Source: an uncultured Clostridia bacterium
GTDB lineage: Bacteria > Bacillota > Clostridia > Oscillospirales > Acutalibacteraceae
Assembly: GCA_945227095.1 (NCBI GenBank)
Contig: CALYOC010000005.1
Location: 1 to 13,003 of the forward strand
Direction: 5' to 3'
DNA: 13,003 nt
Shown: piece after piece, positions 6,721-13,003 of the stretch
Numbering within the stretch: position 1 is the stretch's first letter
How the letters are laid out: the number at the start of each line of letters is the position of its first letter
Position numbers and translations under genes: made by a program
The notes under the pieces: model-generated
Seen by the model: only the letters and a program-made list of their open reading frames with translations
Told to the model about the DNA's origin: nothing
Databases searched by the model: none

Positions 6721-9700
6721 CTGACCGTCTATTTCAACGGTGAAATAGTTGAACAGATTGATTACGGAGCCGAGAAGCTCTTCGAGATAACCGAGTCTGC
6801 TCTGACTGAGCACAGCGCCTACAAGTCCGTTCTCTGCATAGTAATTATACAGATTGTCGTCAGCACCGTTACCGCGGATAAACGCGCAAAGGTTGGTGAC
6901 AATGTTCTTGAAGTCCTTGAGCTCTTGCTCATATCCTACCGTGTCAACATTTTCAAGGTCCTTCTCACACTGCTCGATATCGGCATACTTCGCTGAGTTG
7001 TCCGCCTCCAGAGGAGCAATGTCATTAACTCTGATTGCCTCAATTGCATTCGCCGCGATACTAATCATATCGTCAAGCTGAGCCAAATCGGCAAAGTTAG
7101 TCGGGTCATTCGGGTCACCGCCGGTGAAGATTTTAACAGCGTCGCCTGCGGCATTTATTTCATTGAGAGCCTGATTGTTGAGCTCATCTATTTTATTCTC
7201 TGCCTCTTCGATAGCTTCGTTGTAAGGAGCAAGCTCCTCTTCAAGCTCGGCAAGGCGAGCTTCCTTTTCCTCAACAAGCTCATACATCTTATCCTGTACG
7301 GCATAGCGGTATTCATCTTCAAGGGTTGCCGCCAAGCTGTCGAGGTCTTCATCTGCAATATACTGCTGAACATCATCTCTTAAGAACCATTCGTTCCAGG
7401 ATGTGGCAACGATGTTGTCGGAGTCGTCATATCTGTAATTAAACAATCTGTTAAACTCGGAAATGAAATCGGCAGACTGGATATCGGACATATCTGCAAG
7501 AGAATAAATTGTATCGTCAATAAATGCGCCCTGCTCCTCGTCGATGCTTGTCATTTGGTCCTCGAGTTGTGTTTTTTCCTCAGAAACCGCATCGTACTCG
7601 GCTTGAATTGAAGCCTTTTCAGTTTCAAGACGACTAATTTCGGCATTCAATTCGCTGCTCTTTGCATCAATAGCTGCCAGAACTGTGTTCTCATCGTAAG
7701 AAGCAGTGCCCTCGGGAAGAAGTTCATACTCAACAGCTTTGTCAATCTTTGCCTGCTCAATATTTTGAAGAAGTTCGGTTCGGAGAGCCTGATAATCGGC
7801 GAGAACCTGCTGCTGAACGACAATCTGCTCGTTATAGGAAGCAATCGCTTTATTATTTATATCAATTAAAATCCTGTCGGCGTAAATCTGGTCATTCAAT
7901 TTATCCGCCTTGGAAAGACCCATCTTTACAATCATCTCAACTGCTTTGTTGAGAAGGTCTTCCAATTTATCTATTCTTGTGACAAGGAGTGTTTTAAGAA
8001 GGTCTTCGCCATTGGCCTGAATATCATTCCATAAGCCATTGAGAAGTTTTGCCGCGGAATCAATTGTGTCAAGGTAATTGTCCAATCCGCCGTGCTTATA
8101 GGAAAGTACGGGGTTGCCTTCTTCATCATATGAAACCTCTACATAATCGTAGTAATTTCCGTCGGCATCCTGTACGATACCTTCCATATACAGGTCGTAT
8201 GTCTTGTAATCAACACCGAAGAGTCCCTCGGCAATACCGACAACAAATACTATCAATTCACTGAACTGTGAGCTGCCCAATTTCTTAAGCAGAGTTCTTA
8301 CAGGGTCAGTTTTCAAATCGGTGATTAAATCAACAAGGATATAAGCAAGGTCGGCACCGGGGTTGAATTCGGTTGCACCGCCGGCGAGTGTCTCGATGAT
8401 AGCACCGAGCTTCTGCGCGTCGCCCAAGTCGATTTTGATAAGGGTATTGGCTACTTCAATAGCCTTGTCGGAGGGAACATATTCTGTCCAATCGAAGCCT
8501 GCCGCTTTGATATCCTGGAGTGTTCCGCCGGCTTTTTCAAGCTGAACATAACCGAGAAGCTCATTTGCCTGCTCAGCGGTGAGGTTGATAATCGGAGATA
8601 CCCTGCTTGTGATTCCGTATCCGGAGAGAACGCTGTTTACATAATCAAAATATGAATCATATGCAACCAAACTTCCGTCCGAATTTTCAACGACATACGG
8701 AAGTTTAGTTCCGCTTTCGTCAATATCAAGTCCGGCGAGATAATAAAACGCAGAGGGGCTTGCAACAGTAAAATCACCGCCCATTATGTTGTCAAGTGAC
8801 AAGCAGGAAAGAATCGGAATGAGTCCTTTGATAAGGCCTTCGTATGTAGCGCCTTGAGAGTTGTCAACGGGAAGCATTGAACCCAGGGAACTGAAAATAT
8901 TCTGCATAATAGACGAGTTGTCCGCAAGAACATTCGTCTGAATAATTTCATTCAAAGAGTCGATGCTGACATATTTGTTGATAAGCTCGTTGACATAGTT
9001 GTCAGCGTAATCAATCAACCATTTGCCGTCGCATATGTAATCTCCCAAGTAGTTCTCAATGAGACCGTTGAGCATTTCGTCATTTACAAGCTCTCCGTTT
9101 ACTCCGCTGAGAACACCGTTGGTGTACTGCAAGCCGACCTTGGCGTCAAGAAGCTGCTGAAGCAAGCCGTCAAGAAGCTCTACAAGCTTTGTTCCGTCGT
9201 TGAGATACTGTCCGACGGCATCGTCAACCATTTTGTCGAGCTCGGCAACTGTGGGAAGCATATCCTTGAGGTCTTCCACAGAGGAAACGCCGAGATTCTC
9301 CGCAAGTGCGGTGAGAACCATTTCGTCAATCTCACTCAATTCGGGAAGAAGCTCCAAAACAGCGGTGAGGTATTCGTCGAGATTGTCAAGATAACCGTCC
9401 GTTTTCGAAACCTGAAGGTATTGGTTGAGAAGCTCGACAACCTTCTCATTTCCCATATCGAGAAGCCATTGTCCGTTCTCAAGATAACCGGAGATATAAC
9501 CCTCAATGTAGCCGTTGAGAGCTTCCTCGTTTATCATACCGTCAACTTTGTTCAACAAGTCTTTACCATTGACGAGCCCGTCGAGCGTTCCGTCAATATC
9601 CACATTGTAAGCGTCAAGCTTTTCATCAATCAAGTCAAGCAAATCAGACGCCTCTTTGTACGCATCATGGTTGTTAGCCATGCACGCAGAGGCAACCAAT

Positions 9701-9771
9701 GCTGAGCTGCAAGTCGTTGTCATAAGCAACAACGCCAAAACAATGCTTAGAATTTTCTTGCCTGTTTTCAT
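4702..9771 (-). CDS. Giant secreted helical-repeat and coiled-coil surface protein, N-terminal 1689 residues
   Basis: No named family was recognised. The N-terminus is a clear signal peptide: MKTGKK, a hydrophobic core at about residues 7-17, and cleavage after VASA (residue 29). The next residue is Cys30, so a lipoprotein-type processing is a weaker alternative. Residues 77-117 and 225-267 are a divergent duplication (LNGYIEGYISGYLENGQWLLD versus LNGLIENYLGDYICDGKWLID). Residues about 625-940 are long, strongly charged heptad-like coiled coil (for example EKEARLAELEEELAPYNEAIEE). From about residue 1020 onward come divergent helical repeats with FRPLIND...FD..F...W signatures. The protein is acidic, with many Asp, Glu and Leu, and has no catalytic motif that I can see. 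The start at 9771 is chosen because AAGGAG (9784-9789) lies 12 bases upstream, followed directly by the signal peptide; a longer start at 9819 would overlap the leader hairpin. It ends at the TAG and therefore lacks the anchor encoded immediately downstream in the same frame. A cell-surface structural or adhesive role is inferred. Confidence 0.85.
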   Translation of the reverse strand: MKTGKKILSIVLALLLMTTTCSSALVASACMANNHDAYKEASDLLDLIDEKLDAYNVDIDGTLDGLVNGKDLLNKVDGMINEEALNGYIEGYISGYLENGQWLLDMGNEKVVELLNQYLQVSKTDGYLDNLDEYLTAVLELLPELSEIDEMVLTALAENLGVSSVEDLKDMLPTVAELDKMVDDAVGQYLNDGTKLVELLDGLLQQLLDAKVGLQYTNGVLSGVNGELVNDEMLNGLIENYLGDYICDGKWLIDYADNYVNELINKYVSIDSLNEIIQTNVLADNSSIMQNIFSSLGSMLPVDNSQGATYEGLIKGLIPILSCLSLDNIMGGDFTVASPSAFYYLAGLDIDESGTKLPYVVENSDGSLVAYDSYFDYVNSVLSGYGITSRVSPIINLTAEQANELLGYVQLEKAGGTLQDIKAAGFDWTEYVPSDKAIEVANTLIKIDLGDAQKLGAIIETLAGGATEFNPGADLAYILVDLITDLKTDPVRTLLKKLGSSQFSELIVFVVGIAEGLFGVDYKTYDLYMEGIVQDADGNYYDYVEVSYDEEGNPVLSYKHGGLDNYLDTIDSAAKLLNGLWNDIQANGEDLLKTLLVTRIDKLEDLLNKAVEMIVKMGLSKADKLNDQIYADRILIDINNKAIASYNEQIVVQQQVLADYQALRTELLQNIEQAKIDKAVEYELLPEGTASYDENTVLAAIDAKSSELNAEISRLETEKASIQAEYDAVSEEKTQLEDQMTSIDEEQGAFIDDTIYSLADMSDIQSADFISEFNRLFNYRYDDSDNIVATSWNEWFLRDDVQQYIADEDLDSLAATLEDEYRYAVQDKMYELVEEKEARLAELEEELAPYNEAIEEAENKIDELNNQALNEINAAGDAVKIFTGGDPNDPTNFADLAQLDDMISIAANAIEAIRVNDIAPLEADNSAKYADIEQCEKDLENVDTVGYEQELKDFKNIVTNLCAFIRGNGADDNLYNYYAENGLVGAVLSQSRLGYLEELLGSVINLFNYFTVEIDGQVITDTSALQDVVDILFADVLNGLYEDFIADPVGAVASRISGIASIVDKVYDIGLFRDYIDQFRPLINDVKGIFDDEFNTTWKTNKAGALLSSIPELLKTLDDAMEVEFIANALAPYSDIVDLVKYLLSEQFYNELYEAPLEYILSDETLGKLFGTDGTDGLVGNLLGMFIKDESTLNGYMAIVADAYNNVLTDLYHDFLTNPVKALADRINPIVEIVNKVEQVLPEDAKEVVEGFRPLINDLQSIFDSNFSADWTQSKVTAIADRLPGVVKLIGDALDNETLMGLITSNLSAYAEIVNRVKADYPQIAAQLNNVFGNIIDDYNNNSLKAVIDRVPSILDLVSVIAGDSKLIDEILKIEALAANETVSDLTPAIKLLCASIGDYTGYLKNIVTMDTVDKFFESPVYAVVGVIPDALGLVSSVTSNYALIDAVLNTNLVGSMVIGEYEIADLAPLIKLVCKDFAAWVAPIEALLNEQFLNSYSADKLSALLGAISPVLDLVEAILSDADLVNAVLAFEPVAEVLGDYTDLIEAVLANFSSIKPILEEAIDTMMSQWNTSKTKAIISIIPYLEELVDTLVSIPETAKAIQPFKNTIEVLMKVLPTITTKGNKIVIGFLGDTPIDAILDQTFITQLENAASEITPYIADGQYSDLVISVCDALDGLLFHLKNSDLI
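8970..9540 (-). repeat. N-terminal duplicated segment of the giant surface protein
   Basis: Two copies of about 42 residues lie about 148 residues apart (bases about 9421-9540 and 8970-9095). They share N-x-x-x-LNG-x-I-E-x-Y-x-x-x-Y, then a G-x-WL-D block and an E-L-L/I-N-x-Y block. They differ in sequence from the C-terminal repeats. Confidence 0.6.
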
Positions 9772-9818
9772 CAAAAAAACACACTCCTTAGTCTGGGTTA
9801 GTTTTGTAACAGCGCGCA

Positions 9819-9834
9819 CCGACCCCTCGGTCGG
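9819..9834 (-). promoter_or_regulatory. Hairpin in the leader of the giant surface protein mRNA
   Basis: CCGACC (9819-9824) and GGTCGG (9829-9834) form a 6-bp GC-rich stem with a 4-base loop, about 12 bases after the predicted transcription start. It has no following U-tract, so it is not a terminator. It could stabilise the mRNA 5' end or be a protein-binding dyad. Confidence 0.45.
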
Positions 9835-9852
9835 GCGGATTTACATATTTAT

Positions 9853-9881
9853 ATAATACTATAATCGGTCGGTAAAAGCAA
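9853..9881 (-). promoter_or_regulatory. Promoter of the giant surface protein gene
   Basis: Minus-strand TTGCTT (9876-9881) and TATTAT (9853-9858) are separated by 17 bases. Transcription would start near 9846, giving a leader of about 75 bases. The spacer contains ACCGACCGATT (9863-9873), repeated exactly in the terminator at 10116-10126. Confidence 0.65.
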
Positions 9882-10090
9882 CACAAATGTTAACAAATAA
9901 TTAACTTTCAATTTTTTTTGTGAAAATATGACATTTTGACTTTCACGATTTTGTGCAATAGGGAGATTTTTTTTACAAAAAACGCGATTTTTTTACAACT
10001 TTTTCCCGTATCTGTTAAAAAATTCGACTTTCCGGGCTGAAAACATAACCGCCTCGGGGAAGTCCGAAAAAAGCACCCGAAAAAACGGAA
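9882..10090. other. AT-rich intergenic region with phased A/T tracts, no gene
   Basis: No open frame with a ribosome site was found in the gap between the giant protein promoter and the upstream gene's terminator. It holds runs of T or A at 9912-9919, 9967-9974, 9977-9982, 9988-9994 and 10000-10004. The last four are centred roughly 9-12 bases apart, near one helical turn, which would favour intrinsic curvature upstream of the promoter. Confidence 0.5.
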
Positions 10091-10129
10091 AAAACCGACC
10101 GCTTTTCAACTGAAAAATCGGTCGGTTTT
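10091..10129 (-). terminator. Terminator after the beta-lactamase-like gene
   Basis: AAAACCGACCG (10091-10101) and CGGTCGGTTTT (10119-10129) form a perfect 11-bp stem, and the loop can add a short inner TTTTC/GAAAA helix. On the minus strand it continues into a T-rich stretch. It sits 28 bases after the stop codon at 10158 and ends the ATPase/beta-lactamase-like unit. Confidence 0.85.
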
Positions 10130-10157
10130 ACTCTCATTATTTATGAATAATCCTCAT

Positions 10158-11204
10158 TTATTTGTTGAATAAATTTTTATTCTCCCTAACCTTCATAATC
10201 AAAAATACAAGCACCCCGGTCACCAAAATTACCGCCATCGCAAGAGAAATCCACAGCGCCGGTTTCCTGAATCCGCTACCGTCATAACTCTTTTTATCCT
10301 TTTCCGGAACATCAGCGAGCGAAGTAGTGTATTTTGTTGTGGTTTCGCCGTTTTTACCGCTGACAACCTCGGTGTTGTACTTGCAGACCATCTTGTTGAG
10401 CTGACCGATTATCTCCTGTGCCGAGGACGATTTTACAAAGACACTTATGACATAACTTTGCTCCGTGCCGACTACCGCCGCCGCCGCACTCACATCATCC
10501 TGCGTTCCGTCAACCCCGCTGATTGAATAATTGAGAACATACTTGCTCAAATACTTTCCCTCGTTGGCATCTCTTACAGGATAAACGATGTCATCAAGAA
10601 AGCTCTGTCCGTACCTGTTCTTAGCGTCAAAGTACATCTTATGAACAACATCCTTCATATATCCGCAGGTGAGCACCCTTTCGGAAACGAATTGCTCGGT
10701 GAACTCCGATTCCGAAAAAGAAGCAATTTTCTCCTTGAAATCACTGTATGAGCCAATATGGTCAATGAGCTTTTCGGTCGCTTCTTTATTGTTTTCCGGC
10801 GAGAGCGCGTCATTTACAAGATAGTTTACCGTGCTTCCGGCAATCTCGGTGTTCCAGCCGAGCTTGCCCTCGCTCATCATCTGATAATAGAGCATACAGA
10901 GCGGGAGCCTTTCCAGCCCTGCCGAGGGGAAAAGCTTATCTTCATTAAAATCGTACTCCTCATTCGTATAAAGATTGAGATACGAAAAAGCAAAATTTTC
11001 TTCATCAAGGTCATACTTTTTCATAAATTTCTCAATATACGGGTCAAAAGTGCCCTCTTTGTTCGGGGTGTAACGGCTTCCCTGGGCGAGCGCCATCTCC
11101 TGCTCTTCATTCCGCGAGGTCGGTTGTGCCGGTGCGCCGAAGCAAACACAGAGCATTGACACACTTAAAAAAAATACCGTTAGGAATGCTAAAAACTTCT
11201 TCAT
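10158..11204 (-). CDS. Membrane-anchored class A beta-lactamase-like protein lacking catalytic motifs
   Basis: This 348-residue protein has an N-terminal signal peptide (residues 1 to about 24) and a C-terminal membrane helix (about 316-337) with a short basic cytoplasmic tail. The outside domain has the layout of a class A beta-lactamase-like serine hydrolase: FSYLNLYTNEEYDFNEDKLF precedes the position of the active-site helix, which reads PSAGLERLPLCMLYYQM. There the expected S-x-x-K is GLER (96-99). The SDN position reads PEN within LSPENNKEATEKLI (135-147). The KTG position reads VDG (231-233) before DDVSAAAAVVG and the strand YVISVFV. All three catalytic motifs are therefore lost, and a binding or sensing role is more likely than hydrolysis. 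The start at 11204 is supported by AAGGTG (11209-11214); the longer frame to 11258 adds an implausible N-terminus. It lies 71 bases after the ATPase gene and is probably co-transcribed with it. The fold call is by pattern, without a structural check. Confidence 0.72.
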   Translation of the reverse strand: MKKFLAFLTVFFLSVSMLCVCFGAPAQPTSRNEEQEMALAQGSRYTPNKEGTFDPYIEKFMKKYDLDEENFAFSYLNLYTNEEYDFNEDKLFPSAGLERLPLCMLYYQMMSEGKLGWNTEIAGSTVNYLVNDALSPENNKEATEKLIDHIGSYSDFKEKIASFSESEFTEQFVSERVLTCGYMKDVVHKMYFDAKNRYGQSFLDDIVYPVRDANEGKYLSKYVLNYSISGVDGTQDDVSAAAAVVGTEQSYVISVFVKSSSAQEIIGQLNKMVCKYNTEVVSGKNGETTTKYTTSLADVPEKDKKSYDGSGFRKPALWISLAMAVILVTGVLVFLIMKVRENKNLFNK

Positions 11205-11275
11205 TCGACACCTTACTATCAATTGCTTAATATGCGGCAAAATACCGCTTAAATTCAAGGAAAATCACAGTATTA

Positions 11276-12574
11276 TCACTTCGATGAAAGCAAGTGATTG
11301 ATATACTGCTGAGCCGTCCTGCCGGAGCGCCCGCTGTGAGAGAGCTCCCACTGACGCGCACCGTCCAAAAGCATTTTTTCATCCATATCGATAGAATTTT
11401 TCCGTGCGAGATGGGTGACAATGCTGAAATAATCGTTTTGATTAGGCTTTGAAAAATTGATTGACAAACCGAACCTGTCGGCAAGCGACAATTTCTCGCT
11501 CATCGTGTCCGAACGGTGCAGGTCGGAATCCATATCGCTCCTGTCATTCCAGGTTTCTTTTATAAGATGACGGCGGTTTGAGGTGGCATAAATCAAAATA
11601 TTCTTCGGCTTCTCTTCGAGTCCGCCCTCGATGACCGCCTTGAGATACTTATACTCGATTTCAAAGTCCTCAAAGGACAAATCGTCCATATATATTATAA
11701 AATAGTAGTTTCGGCTTTTCATCTGCTGAATCAGGGACGAGAGCTGCTTGAACTGATGCTTATACACCTCAACCATACGCAAGCCGGAAGAATAAAACTC
11801 GTTCAAGACCGCTTTAATCATAGTGGACTTGCCGGTACCTGCGTCGCCGTACAGCAGGACATTGTTCGCCTGCTTCGAGTTCACAAAGCCCTGAGTATTG
11901 GCAATGATACGGCTCTTTTGATACTCATATCCCCAAAGGTCATTGAAGCCGACATCCTTCATATCATATATCGGAATAACCTGCGCAAAATCCGCTCCCT
12001 CGGCAAGTCGGAACGCCTTAGAAAAAGCGAATTTTCCCACTCCGTTTGCGCGGTAAAACGCCTCTGTGACAGAGATGAAATCCTCCTCATTTTCCGCTTG
12101 GTTAAGCGATTTTGCAAAGGCGCTGACTATCCTGCCGATGTTGTTTCGTCCGCCAATCTTTTCATCGGAAAAATCGGTGTTTTCAAAGTAGGAAAAGAAC
12201 CTCTCTCCCAAGCATTTTTCAAGCGGTTTAAAGTCATAAAAAAACAGCTTATACATCTTACGCAAATCCGATACGGCGACCGATTTGACCGGGCTTTCGC
12301 CCTCTTTTCTCATTTCGAGACTGAGTGTATAAGGGTTTTCGTCCTCAATAAGCAAATACGACAAAAAACACTTCCACAGATTTCCGCAAAAACCAAACTG
12401 CTCGGAAAGGCACAGTATCTCCTTGACGGCGCGGTCAATATGTCCCAACGCCGCCGATTTGTCGCTCTCGGACTTCAAATGCGCCGAAAGCACATCTTTA
12501 AGTACCGAATATTTTTCAGAATTGCCGTAAACAAACATACGAAGAAGCTGTTCGTCCAAAATCATTACCCCCAT
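11276..12574 (-). CDS. DUF815-type AAA ATPase
   Basis: This 432-residue cytoplasmic protein has an alpha-helical N-terminal region of about 220 residues followed by a P-loop ATPase domain. Walker A is GDAGTGKST (243-251, bases 11822-11848). Walker B is YFIIYMDDL, with Asp297-Asp298. A sensor-like YATSNRRHL follows, then LSLADRFGL, where the arginine is placed like a finger residue. This arrangement matches the DUF815 family of AAA proteins common in Firmicutes, whose substrate is unknown. It has no signal peptide or membrane segment. The start is uncertain: ATG at 12574 has no good ribosome site, and ATG at 12565 has GGGGGT directly before it, too close for ideal spacing. The extended -10 promoter gives a leader of about 30 bases to 12574. 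The gene is followed by the beta-lactamase-like gene. A 7-bp inverted repeat over its stop (11275-11298) lacks a clear U-tract, so it probably does not end transcription. Confidence 0.88.
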   Translation of the reverse strand: MGVMILDEQLLRMFVYGNSEKYSVLKDVLSAHLKSESDKSAALGHIDRAVKEILCLSEQFGFCGNLWKCFLSYLLIEDENPYTLSLEMRKEGESPVKSVAVSDLRKMYKLFFYDFKPLEKCLGERFFSYFENTDFSDEKIGGRNNIGRIVSAFAKSLNQAENEEDFISVTEAFYRANGVGKFAFSKAFRLAEGADFAQVIPIYDMKDVGFNDLWGYEYQKSRIIANTQGFVNSKQANNVLLYGDAGTGKSTMIKAVLNEFYSSGLRMVEVYKHQFKQLSSLIQQMKSRNYYFIIYMDDLSFEDFEIEYKYLKAVIEGGLEEKPKNILIYATSNRRHLIKETWNDRSDMDSDLHRSDTMSEKLSLADRFGLSINFSKPNQNDYFSIVTHLARKNSIDMDEKMLLDGARQWELSHSGRSGRTAQQYINHLLSSK

Positions 12575-12610
12575 AACTAAACAGCAATCTTGCCATATAA
12601 AATCAAATTC

Positions 12611-12639
12611 ATTCTACCACCTTTTACAAAAAAATACAA
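12611..12639 (-). promoter_or_regulatory. Extended -10 promoter of the ATPase gene
   Basis: On the minus strand TAGAAT (12611-12616) is preceded by TGG, giving the TGn extension. A weak -35, TTGTAT (12634-12639), lies 17 bases upstream. Transcription would start near 12604. Confidence 0.5.
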
Positions 12640-12773
12640 TGATGTTTTAAAAAATCCAAGTCCCGAAATGAATTTACAAATTTTATCGTTTGCAGGTTCA
12701 AATTTTATTCCGTCAGATACGACAAAAGCCCGTTTGCAAATTTATAAAAAACGGAGAAAAGGCGATTACCGTA

Positions 12774-12802
12774 TTGATAATGACAAGTGACGATGATATA
12801 GT
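12774..12802 (+). promoter_or_regulatory. Promoter of the divergent right-end gene
   Basis: TTGATA (12774-12779) and TATAGT (12797-12802) are separated by 17 bases, each one mismatch from consensus. Transcription would start near 12809, giving a leader of about 37 bases to the start codon at 12846. Confidence 0.7.
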
Positions 12803-12845
12803 TGTAATTAAAGATATAAATATACTAATTAAGTAGGTGTCACAA

Positions 12846-13003
12846 ATGAAAAAATTTATTTCAATCCTCCTCAGCTCGGTTATGCTCTTATCGTTCGTAA
12901 GCACAGCCTCATACGCCGAACAACCGCCGACCGAGACTGCAAATACGGAGGCTGCCGCTGCAGCCGCAACGGAAAAAACGGCAGTCGATTCGCAGCAGGC
13001 TCC
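12846..13003 (+). CDS. Secreted protein of unknown function, N-terminal fragment
   Basis: Only the first 52 codons are in the window. The start is well supported: AGGTG (12835-12839) lies six bases upstream and a good promoter precedes it. The N-terminus MKKFISILLSSVMLLSFVS is a signal peptide with likely cleavage after ASYA (residue 24). The mature protein starts EQPPTETANTEAAAAAATEK, a Pro/Thr/Glu/Ala-rich low-complexity linker of the kind that precedes folded domains in exported Clostridia proteins. No domain is visible before the window ends, so no function can be given. It is divergent from the ATPase gene, with a 271-base gap that contains both promoters and no other gene. Confidence 0.8.
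   Translation, partial: MKKFISILLSSVMLLSFVSTASYAEQPPTETANTEAAAAAATEKTAVDSQQA

Noticed and set aside
3400..9540. CRISPR or tandem satellite origin for the repeated DNA in the giant gene
   Set aside because: The repeats are long, divergent, in frame and coding; there are no regularly spaced short identical repeats with unique spacers.
11234..11298. Two small hairpins between the ATPase and beta-lactamase-like genes (11234-11248 and 11275-11298) as a terminator
   Set aside because: Neither is followed by a U-tract on the minus strand, and the stems are only 6-7 pairs, so co-transcription remains more likely.
11756..12580. Plus-strand open frame of 274 codons
   Set aside because: It is a long antisense shadow of the ATPase gene, which has clear Walker motifs; no ribosome site or domain is seen for the plus frame.
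12590..12790. Small plus-strand open frame of 66 codons in the divergent gap
   Set aside because: It has a TTG start without a ribosome site, and it overlaps both the ATPase promoter and the -35 box of the right-end gene.

Overview
The window looks like a chromosomal segment of an anaerobic, moderately AT-rich Gram-positive member of the Clostridia, probably a gut Oscillospirales or Ruminococcaceae relative. That placement is an inference. It rests on the gene families (GGGtGRT protein, NifU-like scaffold, CapA, DUF815 ATPase), purine-rich Shine-Dalgarno sites, sigma-A type promoters with 17-bp spacers, and a sortase-type surface anchor. No rRNA, tRNA, CRISPR array, insertion sequence or phage gene was seen.

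Apart from the right-end fragment, every gene lies on the minus strand, so transcription runs right to left. In that order they are: a DUF815-type AAA ATPase (12574-11276); a membrane-anchored protein with a class A beta-lactamase-like fold that has lost its catalytic motifs (11204-10158), closed by a strong terminator (10091-10129); a giant secreted helical-repeat and coiled-coil surface protein (9771-3250), split by one in-frame TAG at 4702-4704 and closed by a terminator (3186-3219); a membrane-anchored CapA-family metallophosphatase (3094-1841) with its own promoter and terminator; and a two-gene operon of a NifU-like Fe-S scaffold (1632-931) and a GGGtGRT protein (909 to beyond the left edge). 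A secreted protein of unknown function starts on the plus strand at 12846 and runs off the right edge. It diverges from the ATPase gene, and both have good promoters in the shared gap.

The most interesting item is the giant surface protein. The 1689-residue upstream ORF and the 475-residue downstream ORF are in the same frame and carry the same repeat family. The TAG falls inside a repeat unit. The downstream part holds the only LPKTA / membrane helix / RRRK anchor, so termination at TAG would give a released protein and readthrough would give a wall-anchored protein of about 2173 residues. The sequence alone cannot distinguish a recent nonsense mutation, an assembly error or programmed readthrough. 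The pairing of a DUF815 ATPase with a catalytically dead beta-lactamase-like membrane protein is the second point worth attention.
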